From contig JABDII010000577.1 in assembly GCA_013003805.1 (NCBI GenBank), positions 1-7,019 on the forward strand: a DNA stretch of 7,019 nucleotides, in the 5' to 3' direction. Made by a program: the position numbers and the translations under genes. Origin of the DNA: Gemmatimonadales bacterium (GTDB lineage Bacteria; Gemmatimonadota; Gemmatimonadetes; Gemmatimonadales; GWC2-71-9). The notes beneath the pieces were generated by a model. The model saw nothing but the letters and a program-made list of their open reading frames with translations, was not told the origin of the DNA and made no database searches. How positions within the stretch are numbered: the first letter of the stretch is position 1; each line of letters begins with the position of its first letter. Shown here in pieces: positions 1-6,367 of the stretch.

Positions 1-2455
1 CGGTACGGTCACGCGGACCGAGGACAGGATCGCGCTGCTCAACGTCTCGGTGGCCGTCCGCGGTACCAACGTGCGGACCGCGACCAACACCTCGGGCCAG
101 TTCACGCTCGAGCGGGTGCCCGCAGGACTTCAGGTGATTGAATTCCGGTGGTTGGGCTACGGCGCTGTCGATCAGCAGGTGACGGTCGTGGCGAATCAGA
201 CTGTGACGGTCGATGCCTCGCTGGTACGGACGGCCATTGCGTTGGGCGAGCTCACGGTCGAGGCGGCCTCACGCGCGCCGGAACGAGTGGTCGAGGCTCC
301 GGCCGCCGTTTCGATCGTCACGCCGCGAGTCCTCCAATCGTCGTCGCTCACCGGCCAAGCCGGCGTGGCGCTCCAGCGCCTTCCGGGGGTGGACGTGGTC
401 CAGAGCGGGATCAACGACTTCAACATCAACGCCCGCGGACTCAACTCGTCGCTGAACCGCCGCATCCTGGTGCTGTTGGACGGGCGGGACCTGGCGATCG
501 CCTTCCTCGGCGCCCAAGAGTGGAACGGGCTCCCGGTGCCACTCGAGGACCTGGACCGGGTCGAGATGGCGCGTGGTCCGGGTTCGGCACTCTATGGGGC
601 GAACGCCTTCAGTGGCGTCGTGAACATGATCACACCGGATGCGCGCCAGGTACTTGGCACCAAGCTCACCCTGGGTGGCGGTGAGCTGGCCACCTTCCGG
701 GGCGACCTCCGCCACGCCGGCATGATCGGTGAGGGTCGGGTCGGATATCGGATCAATGCCGGGTTCTATCAGAGCGAGAGCTTCACCCGCTCCCGGACCG
801 GCATCGGAGATTGGGAGGAGGAATACAGCGGAGCAACCGATGACACGAGCATCCTCCCCGATCCCACTGCCATCGAGGTCATGCCCCTGGATGGCCAAAC
901 AACCGCCGGCCTGGGGCAACCGGCCACCGGTGAGGCCGACGACCTACGAAATATCTATGGCAGCGCCCGCTTCGACTATTACGCCAACGACGGATCGGTG
1001 TTCTCGGTCGATGGCGGGGCCACGCGAGTCGAGAATGAAGTCTTTGTGACCGGCATCGGTCGGGTGCAGGTCAAGAAGGGAACCAAGCCCTGGGCGCGCG
1101 CCGCGTGGGCGGCTGATCGATTCAATCTCTCGGCCTGGTATACGGGGCGAAACACCAACGAGGATCAGGTGTCGCTCGCGAGCGGCGCCCCACTCCTGGA
1201 AACTTCCGCCATCTTCCACTTTGAGGGTCAGACCAACCACAACTTCTTGGAAGATCGGGGGCGCGTGGTTGTGGGCGCCTCGTTCCGGAACTACAGGGTT
1301 GATACCGATAGCACGCTTATGGCCCCGAGCGACGACGACCGGAGCGATAAGTCCTACTCGGTGTATGGCCAGGTCGAGGTCAAGGTGATTCCCGAGCTCA
1401 AGGCGGTCGCGGCGCTCCGGTACGACAATGCCGATCTCCACGAGAGTGAGTATTCGCCCAAGGCCGCGCTGGTATACAGTCCGACGCCGGATCATTCTAT
1501 CCGGGTCACGCTCAATCAAGCCTTTCAGGTTCCCAACTACTCGGAGTTTTTCCTCCGCGCCGCGGCCGGCGCCCCGGCCGACTTCTCGTTGCTCGAAGCC
1601 GGCCTCCGTGCCTCGCCACTCGGCCCCGCACTCGCCGGGGTGCCAGCCGGAGAGCTGTTCGCCGGCGCCCCGGGGGGAAGCTCCTCCGTCGTGCCCGTTT
1701 TGGCGCTGGGAAATGCGGGCCTCGGGGTCGAGAAGGTGACAGGTTGGGAGATCGGTTACAAGGGAAGCATCGGAGACCGCGCGTACGTCAGCGTCGATCT
1801 CTTCCAAAGCAAGATCAAGAACTTCGTCACCGACCTCCTCCCCGGTGTGAACCCGACCTACGGCTCGTGGACGTCGCCAGCTGCGGTGCCTGATGCCTTC
1901 AAGCCGGCGCTGGAGCAGGCGGTGCGCGACAACCTGCTCATGGCCGGCCAACTCACGGCTGCCTTGGGGCTCACCCGGGTCGATGGTGCGACCGCGATTG
2001 TCGTCTCCTACACCAACGCGGGCTCCGTGAAGCAACGCGGCATCGAGCTGGGCTTCGGGGTTCAGCTCGTTGACGAGGTCCGGTTCGACGGGTCGTACAC
2101 CTTTTTCGACACCGGCTTTTTCGAGGATCAGATCAAGGGCCTCCAGGCAGGCGACGTGCTGGAACCCAACACACCGAAACACAAGGCCAACCTCTCCCTG
2201 GCGTACAGCGGCCTCCAGGGCCTCGATGCCGAGGTGGCGGTTCGGCTGATCGACGGGTACGACTGGGCCGCTGGCATCTTCCAAGGCCACGTCCCGGCGA
2301 GCCAGACGGTGACCCTGACCGGGGGCTATAGGATCAACAACTACTTCCGAATCCACGCCGCGGTGACCAATCTGTTCGATCAGGAGCGCTACCACCTGTT
2401 CGGCGGATCGGTAATCGGCCGCCGCATTCTCGGTGGGGTGACCACCTACTTCTAG
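1..2455 (+). CDS. TonB-dependent outer-membrane receptor, 5'-truncated
   Basis: This is the C-terminal 817 residues of a TonB-dependent receptor, which imports a ligand across the outer membrane using energy passed from the inner membrane by TonB. The reading frame is open to the window edge (first whole codon at base 2), so the GTG at 50 is internal and the true start with its signal peptide is upstream. Domains in order: a carboxypeptidase-regulatory-like beta-sandwich (to about base 230, with TNTSGQFTL and VPAG); a plug domain (about 290-640, with LPGVDV, NARGLN, LVLLDGRD, VEMARGPGSALYGANAFSGV); then a 22-strand-type barrel to the end. The C-terminus has the usual NLFDQERY segment and finishes in an aromatic Phe, as expected for BAM-dependent barrel proteins. 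No SusD-like lipoprotein gene follows, so it looks like a stand-alone receptor. The ligand cannot be told from sequence. Two Ala-rich stretches in the barrel half look like long outer loops. Confidence 0.95.
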   Translation, partial: GTVTRTEDRIALLNVSVAVRGTNVRTATNTSGQFTLERVPAGLQVIEFRWLGYGAVDQQVTVVANQTVTVDASLVRTAIALGELTVEAASRAPERVVEAPAAVSIVTPRVLQSSSLTGQAGVALQRLPGVDVVQSGINDFNINARGLNSSLNRRILVLLDGRDLAIAFLGAQEWNGLPVPLEDLDRVEMARGPGSALYGANAFSGVVNMITPDARQVLGTKLTLGGGELATFRGDLRHAGMIGEGRVGYRINAGFYQSESFTRSRTGIGDWEEEYSGATDDTSILPDPTAIEVMPLDGQTTAGLGQPATGEADDLRNIYGSARFDYYANDGSVFSVDGGATRVENEVFVTGIGRVQVKKGTKPWARAAWAADRFNLSAWYTGRNTNEDQVSLASGAPLLETSAIFHFEGQTNHNFLEDRGRVVVGASFRNYRVDTDSTLMAPSDDDRSDKSYSVYGQVEVKVIPELKAVAALRYDNADLHESEYSPKAALVYSPTPDHSIRVTLNQAFQVPNYSEFFLRAAAGAPADFSLLEAGLRASPLGPALAGVPAGELFAGAPGGSSSVVPVLALGNAGLGVEKVTGWEIGYKGSIGDRAYVSVDLFQSKIKNFVTDLLPGVNPTYGSWTSPAAVPDAFKPALEQAVRDNLLMAGQLTAALGLTRVDGATAIVVSYTNAGSVKQRGIELGFGVQLVDEVRFDGSYTFFDTGFFEDQIKGLQAGDVLEPNTPKHKANLSLAYSGLQGLDAEVAVRLIDGYDWAAGIFQGHVPASQTVTLTGGYRINNYFRIHAAVTNLFDQERYHLFGGSVIGRRILGGVTTYF

Positions 2456-2468
2456 TCGCGGCACACCC

Positions 2469-2524
2469 GCCGCATTGCCCGCCCCTGCTCTCGGTTACGT
2501 CCGACAGCGGGGGCGGCCGCATTG
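2469..2524. repeat. 9-base direct repeat framing the intergenic hairpin
   Basis: GCCGCATTG occurs at 2469-2477 and again at 2516-2524, directly on either side of the hairpin; the second copy shares one base with the stem. The layout resembles a target-site duplication around a very small palindromic element, but a chance repeat in GC-rich DNA is also plausible. No transposase or longer terminal inverted repeat is seen. Confidence 0.4.
2479..2516 (+). terminator. Candidate transcription terminator hairpin after the receptor gene
   Basis: Bases 2479-2489 pair with 2506-2516 over 11 base pairs, including one U-G wobble (2486/2509). After a C/C mismatch (2490/2505), a further 4 pairs form (2491-2494 with 2501-2504), closing a 6-base loop TTACGT (2495-2500). 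The wobble is a G-U pair only in + strand RNA; on the - strand it becomes an A/C mismatch, which favours a role in the + transcript. It starts 23 bases after the receptor stop codon. There is no U-run after the stem, so it is not a textbook intrinsic terminator. It may instead be a U-less terminator, a 3'-end stabilising hairpin, or a pause site. Confidence 0.55.
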
Positions 2525-2564
2525 TGACATGGCGTGACCCTCTCGCGTGCGGCAGATTCGTACC

Positions 2565-3437
2565 ATGTGGGCGACCCTCCTGCGCGCCGTCGCGTACCTG
2601 GCCATCCTCTACCTCGCCATCGCCCTGTTCCTGTGGGTCTCGCAGAGCAGGCTAATCTTCTTTGCCCCCAAAGGAGCGGTCCCCGACCCCGGCGCCTTCG
2701 GCTTCACCGGCTCGAGGGTGGCGGTCGAAACCGCGGACGGAGTCACCTTGCATGGGTGGTACCTCTCGCCGGAGGGACCTACCGGCTCCGCGCGTGAGGC
2801 ACCGGCGCCCGCCCTCATCTGGTTCTATGGCAACGCCGAGAACCTGGCATTTCTCGCCCCGCTCATCGGGACACTCCGCCCGCCAGGACATGCCATGCTG
2901 GTCCTCGACTACCGCGGGTACGGGCAAAACGGCGGACGACCCAACGAAGACGGACTGTACCGCGATGCGGATGCCGCGTGGGAGTACCTCGCCGGCCGTC
3001 CCGAGATCGATCCACATCGAATTGCGGTCTTCGGTCGCTCGCTGGGGAGTGTCCCGGCGCTCTACCTGGCTGACACCAGGCCCGTCGCCGCCGTGATTCT
3101 CGACTCACCGTTCACGACCGCCCGCGCGATGGCGCGGGTCCACTACCGGCTCTTCCCCAGTTTTCTGGTTCGCTACGACATGGACAACCTGGCCCGCGCG
3201 CGCCGCCTCGCCGCTCCGTTACTCATCATCCACGGGACCGTCGACCGGATTGCGCCCTTCACAATGGGGAGAGCTCTCGCCGAGGCTGGGCGAGCCCAGG
3301 CGTTCTACGAGGTACGAGGGGCCGGCCACAACGATGTGTACGAAACAGCAGGCCCCGGCTACCGCGATACCATCCACGAGTTTCTCGAAGCCGTCCGGGA
3401 CGTCCCCGATTCTCACCCGCCCACGGAGAATCGCTGA
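2565..3437 (+). CDS. Membrane-anchored alpha/beta hydrolase (BEM46/ABHD13-like)
   Basis: A 290-residue serine hydrolase of the alpha/beta-hydrolase fold. Numbered from the ATG at 2565, residues about 8-25 form one hydrophobic membrane anchor, followed by the SRLIFFAPKG segment typical of anchored BEM46/ABHD13/YfhR-like proteins. The oxyanion region is WFYGNAEN (about 86-93), the nucleophile elbow is GRSLGS with Ser159, the acid is Asp227 in HGTVDRIAPF, and the base is His255 in GAGHNDV, so the triad is complete. Family members are esterases, lipases or thioesterases of mostly unknown substrate; the side of the membrane facing the catalytic domain is not clear from charge. A GTG at 2547 would add six residues; neither start has a good Shine-Dalgarno, and I prefer the ATG because the anchor then starts near the N-terminus. 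Its TGA overlaps the next gene's ATG by one base, so the two are probably translated together. Confidence 0.9.
   Translation: MWATLLRAVAYLAILYLAIALFLWVSQSRLIFFAPKGAVPDPGAFGFTGSRVAVETADGVTLHGWYLSPEGPTGSAREAPAPALIWFYGNAENLAFLAPLIGTLRPPGHAMLVLDYRGYGQNGGRPNEDGLYRDADAAWEYLAGRPEIDPHRIAVFGRSLGSVPALYLADTRPVAAVILDSPFTTARAMARVHYRLFPSFLVRYDMDNLARARRLAAPLLIIHGTVDRIAPFTMGRALAEAGRAQAFYEVRGAGHNDVYETAGPGYRDTIHEFLEAVRDVPDSHPPTENR
3425..3430 (+). promoter_or_regulatory. Ribosome binding site of the phosphodiesterase gene
   Basis: GGAGAA lies inside the last codons of the hydrolase gene, six bases before the ATG at 3437. It supports that start and independent as well as coupled initiation. Confidence 0.6.
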
Positions 3438-4276
3438 TGGCGGCGAATCCACTCCTCGACCTGGACGCCCGCCTCGTCATCGCCCATCGCGGCGCCTCGG
3501 CCTACGCGCCCGAGAATACCATCCCGGCATTCGAGCTCGCGGTGGAGCAGGGTGCGGACGCGCTCGAATTCGATGTTCGGGTCACCGGGGACGGCGTGCC
3601 CGTAGTCCTGCACGATGCTACCACCGACCGGACGACCGGTGTTCGACTGACGCTCCCGGATGCGTCGTTGAGCCGACTGCTCGAGGCCGACGCCGGGGCC
3701 ACGTTTTCACCGGACAACGGGCGGACCTTTCCGTGGCGAGGCAAAGGAGTTCGTGTTCCGACACTGGCCCAAGTCCTCGAATCGATCCCGCAGCTCCCAC
3801 TCCTGATTGAGATCAAGGAACCGCGCGGCCAAGAGGAGGTTCGCCGGGTGCTCGAGGCCCACCGGTGCGACGAGCGCTCGGTCGTCGCCTCGGCTGACCG
3901 GCGCGCGCTCGCTGTATTTCGCAACGGTCTGTTTGCTCTGGGAGCGGGTCGACGCGAGATCGTACGTCTCTATTTGGGCTCGTGGGTCGGCGGGGCACCG
4001 AGAGTCGCCTCGTACCAGGCCCTCTCGGTCCCCGAGAACTACCGCAGTCTCACCATCCCGACCGCCAAGTTCGTCTCCTCGGCACGACGGCTCGGGTGCC
4101 CGGTTCACGTCTGGACCGTGGACGATCCCGCCTTGGCGCGACGATTGTGGCGGCGCAGGGTATCGGGTATCGTGACGAATGTCCCGGACCGACTCGGCGC
4201 GGTCCGAGATTCCTTGAGACCCGGGGATGACGGACCTCACGGGCCGGGCGTCCGCAGTGCAACGGGAACAGCATGA
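3437..4276 (+). CDS. Glycerophosphodiester phosphodiesterase family protein
   Basis: A 279-residue TIM-barrel enzyme of the GDPD family, which cleaves glycerophosphodiesters to glycerol-3-phosphate and an alcohol. The full active-site set is visible: HRGAS with His17 and Arg18, PENT at 25-28, the metal ligands Glu44 and Asp46 in EFDV, the second catalytic His59 in VLHD, and Glu125/Lys127 in IEIK. The C-terminal barrel strands carry the usual VHVWTVDDP (about 223-231) and GIVTNVPD. There is no signal peptide, so it should be cytoplasmic, unlike the periplasmic GlpQ type. Residues from about 258 on are a Gly/Asp/Pro-rich tail outside the domain. The ATG at 3437 overlaps the hydrolase stop by one base, and its own stop overlaps the next start in ATGA. 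With a lipase-like hydrolase upstream it might act on deacylated phospholipids, but that is inference; some family members have other phosphodiester substrates. Confidence 0.93.
   Translation: MAANPLLDLDARLVIAHRGASAYAPENTIPAFELAVEQGADALEFDVRVTGDGVPVVLHDATTDRTTGVRLTLPDASLSRLLEADAGATFSPDNGRTFPWRGKGVRVPTLAQVLESIPQLPLLIEIKEPRGQEEVRRVLEAHRCDERSVVASADRRALAVFRNGLFALGAGRREIVRLYLGSWVGGAPRVASYQALSVPENYRSLTIPTAKFVSSARRLGCPVHVWTVDDPALARRLWRRRVSGIVTNVPDRLGAVRDSLRPGDDGPHGPGVRSATGTA
4264..4268 (+). promoter_or_regulatory. Weak ribosome binding site of the metallopeptidase gene
   Basis: GGGAA ends four bases before the ATG at 4273 and is coded within the end of the phosphodiesterase gene. It is weak and close, so coupling through the ATGA overlap probably matters more. 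Confidence 0.4.
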
Positions 4277-5310
4277 CGCGCAAGACACCCCGACGACTCT
4301 ACTGGACTCGCTGGTCCGACGACCGTTTGCTGGAACTCAGATTGTGTGACCTTGGACTTCGCGTGGAGGGTACCTGGCTCGCTCGGTGCGTGCGGGAACT
4401 GTACCGTGACCTAGAGGCTCGTGGGGTCCGGCTCCGTCCCCACGTCTGGCTGTCGGATGAGTGGTTCAGCCCGGCGGGAATCGCGGGTATCGGCGTGCCG
4501 TTTTACCTCGCCCACCCTCGCCTCATCCGTCTCGAACGGGTCAAGATGCTCGAGGTCGAAGGGGGAACCCGGCCCGAGTGTCTCCGGCTGCTGCGGCATG
4601 AGACCGGCCATGCCATCCAGCATGCGTACCGTCTCGAGCGGCGCCGTAATTGGCAGCACCTTTTTGGCCTTTCCTCGACCAGGTACCCGGAGTACTATCG
4701 GCCGAATCCGGCCAGCAAACGCTACGTGCAACATCTCCGGTTCTGGTACGCCCAGAGCCACCCTGATGAAGATTTCGCTGAGACGTTCGCCGTCTGGCTC
4801 AAGCCTCGCTCGAACTGGCGAAAGCGCTACGCAGGCTGGCCGGCGCTCAAGAAGCTCGAGTACGTCGACGACCTGATGGCGGAGATTGGGCCAGGTGTCC
4901 CGCCGGTACGGAGTCGTGTCCGAGTCGACTCGCTGCCGAACTTGCGGCAGACCCTTGGCGAGTACTACGAGGCACGGCGCGAGCGCTACCGCATGGACAT
5001 TCCCAATACCTATGACCGTGATCTCCGCCGCCTGTTTTCCGACGACCCGAAGCACCGCCACCATGTTGCCGCCTCGACTTTCTTGCGCCGGCACCGGACC
5101 GAGATACGGTCACGCATCGCCAAGTGGTCGGGTGAGTACCAAGCCACACTCGACGCGGTGTTGGCGGACATGATCAGCCGGTGCCGTGAGCTCCGGCTCA
5201 GAGTAGTGGGCTCGGAGCGACAGGTCCTGAGCGATTTCACCGTCATGCTGACGGTCAATGTCATGCAAGTCTTGTATGGTCGTGGACGCCGCGATTGGAT
5301 CGCGCTGTGA
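4273..5310 (+). CDS. Putative zinc-binding metallopeptidase (Peptidase_Mx-like)
   Basis: A 345-residue protein resembling the bacterial 'putative zinc-binding metallopeptidase' group (I believe Pfam Peptidase_Mx; no search was run). The HExxH motif is HETGH (His109, Glu110, His113), giving two zinc ligands and the catalytic Glu; Glu170 in DFAETFAVWL is the likely third ligand. Other family-like segments are WLSDEWFSP (about 59-67), PFYLAHPRL (76-84) and WYAQSHPDEDF (158-168). There is no signal peptide or membrane segment, so it should act in the cytoplasm. The region after about 215 is helical-looking and basic (LRRHRTEIRSRI, HRHH at 261-264) and has no assigned function. No substrate is established for this group. 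The start overlaps the previous stop by four bases, and the ATP-grasp gene begins seven bases after its own stop. This tight link suggests the peptidase acts on, or matures, the product or partner of the ligase. Confidence 0.87.
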   Translation: MTRKTPRRLYWTRWSDDRLLELRLCDLGLRVEGTWLARCVRELYRDLEARGVRLRPHVWLSDEWFSPAGIAGIGVPFYLAHPRLIRLERVKMLEVEGGTRPECLRLLRHETGHAIQHAYRLERRRNWQHLFGLSSTRYPEYYRPNPASKRYVQHLRFWYAQSHPDEDFAETFAVWLKPRSNWRKRYAGWPALKKLEYVDDLMAEIGPGVPPVRSRVRVDSLPNLRQTLGEYYEARRERYRMDIPNTYDRDLRRLFSDDPKHRHHVAASTFLRRHRTEIRSRIAKWSGEYQATLDAVLADMISRCRELRLRVVGSERQVLSDFTVMLTVNVMQVLYGRGRRDWIAL

Positions 5311-5317
5311 CCGTCAG

Positions 5318-6331
5318 ATGAAGAAACAACGCATCTTGGTGCTCATGCACCCGGAGCTCGTACCGCCCAACACGCTCCGGGGATCTACTCAGCACGAGAT
5401 CAATCTGTGGAAGACCGAGTACGACGTCGTCACCACACTGCGGAAGCTCGGCCACGAGGTGCGACCGCTCGGTATCCAGGATGAGTTGCTGCCGGTCGGG
5501 AATGCGGTCGACGAATGGAAGCCTCATGTGGTATTCAACTTGCTCGAGGAATTCCACGGGAAGGCCACATACGACCAACACGTCGTGAGTTACCTCGAAC
5601 TCCTCCGCGTCCCCTACACCGGCTGCAATCCGCGCGGCCTGGTGCTCGCGCGAGGCAAGGCATTGAGCAAGAAGCTCTTGGCCTACCATCGTATCCGCGT
5701 GCCGGCGTTCGCTGTCTTCCCGATCGGCCGAAAGGTGCGCCGGACAAAACGGCTTGGCTTCCCACTCATTGTGAAGAGTTTGATTGAGCATGCTTCACTT
5801 GGCATTGCCCGGGCATCAGTGGTCGATTCGGACGAGAAACTAGCCGAGCGCGTCGCGTTTGTGCACAACCATATTGGGACCGACGCGATTGCGGAGCAGT
5901 ACATCGCAGGACGGGAACTCTACGTGGGGGTCCTTGGCAACGAGCGTCTCCAGGTTCTGCCGACGTGGGAGCTCACCTTCGAGGGCATTCCGGAGGATGC
6001 GCCGCGGATCGCCACGGCCAAAGTGAAGCATGATATCGATTACCAGGTGAGCCGTGGGATCTTCCAAGGCCCGGCGGAGAATATTTCAGGGGAGCTCGAG
6101 ACCCACATTATCCGAACGTGCAAGCGGATCTACCGCATCCTCGAGCTTTCGGGATACGCCCGCGTGGACTTTCGCCTCACCGACACGGGTGAGCTCTACT
6201 TTCTCGAGGCAAATCCGAATCCCGAAATCGCTGAGCGCGAGGAATTCGCATCGGCAGCAGCCTTTGCCGGGATGTCGTACGATGACCTGTTACAGAAGAT
6301 CGTCACTCTCGGGCTGCGACGGAGGCACTAA
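5318..6331 (+). CDS. D-Ala-D-Ala ligase-like ATP-grasp enzyme
   Basis: A 337-residue ATP-grasp ligase, the type that activates a carboxylate as an acyl phosphate and joins it to an amine. The order of segments matches D-alanine-D-alanine ligase: VPYTGCNPRGL (98-108), Lys114 in RGKALSKK, Lys153 in FPLIVKS, EQYIAGREL (193-201, Glu193), and the Mg ligands Asp284, Glu297 and Asn299 in GYARVDFR and FLEANPNPE. The ATP machinery looks intact. The substrate side does not match Ddl: the N-terminal GGxSxE-type motif is absent, the GSS loop reads HAS (158-160), and the omega-loop region has KVKHD (235-239) with no clear Lys-Tyr pair. It should therefore not be called ddl. The ATG at 5318 gives the typical N-terminus MKKQRILVL; the frame extends up to 5258 but that would overlap the peptidase gene. 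No clear Shine-Dalgarno is seen, so re-initiation after the upstream TGA is likely. Confidence 0.9.
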   Translation: MKKQRILVLMHPELVPPNTLRGSTQHEINLWKTEYDVVTTLRKLGHEVRPLGIQDELLPVGNAVDEWKPHVVFNLLEEFHGKATYDQHVVSYLELLRVPYTGCNPRGLVLARGKALSKKLLAYHRIRVPAFAVFPIGRKVRRTKRLGFPLIVKSLIEHASLGIARASVVDSDEKLAERVAFVHNHIGTDAIAEQYIAGRELYVGVLGNERLQVLPTWELTFEGIPEDAPRIATAKVKHDIDYQVSRGIFQGPAENISGELETHIIRTCKRIYRILELSGYARVDFRLTDTGELYFLEANPNPEIAEREEFASAAAFAGMSYDDLLQKIVTLGLRRRH

Positions 6332-6357
6332 GCGCACTCGAGGCACGCATTGTCGCT

Positions 6358-6363
6358 GGGAGG
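6358..6363 (+). promoter_or_regulatory. Ribosome binding site of the aminotransferase-fold gene
   Basis: GGGAGG lies four bases before the ATG at 6368. It is the strongest Shine-Dalgarno in the window and fixes that start, which is also the one giving a twin-arginine signal. Confidence 0.7.
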
Positions 6364-6367
6364 TCTC

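Noticed and set aside
50..52. GTG as the receptor start.
   Set aside because: The frame stays open to base 2 and the upstream residues continue the carboxypeptidase-regulatory-like domain, so the gene starts before the window.
944..2464. A 506-codon open frame on the - strand opposite the receptor gene.
   Set aside because: It lies antisense to a clear receptor barrel, resembles no family I know, and long antisense frames are common in GC-rich genes.
2456..2564. Promoter for the five-gene cluster.
   Set aside because: A TTGTGA at 2522-2527 has no matching -10 box at a proper distance, so no promoter can be supported by eye.
1..3437. SusC/SusD nutrient-uptake pair.
   Set aside because: The gene after the receptor is an alpha/beta hydrolase with a membrane anchor, not a SusD-like lipoprotein.
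4210..4276. Gly/Asp/Pro-rich tail of the GDPD as a functional domain.
   Set aside because: It is about 20 residues of low-complexity sequence next to an overlapping start codon and ribosome site; drift or overlap constraint explains it.
4411..5094. A 227-codon - strand frame opposite the metallopeptidase.
   Set aside because: Same reason: a shadow of a well-supported gene, with no recognisable motif.
5258..5317. Extended N-terminus of the ATP-grasp protein.
   Set aside because: It would overlap the metallopeptidase gene by 53 bases and adds a Cys-rich stretch unlike the family; the ATG at 5318 gives a normal N-terminus.
5761..5820. Local GC dip in the ATP-grasp gene as a sign of transfer.
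   Set aside because: This 60-base stretch is 50 percent GC by count, but the gene's start is about 63 percent, so the dip is short and not evidence of foreign origin.
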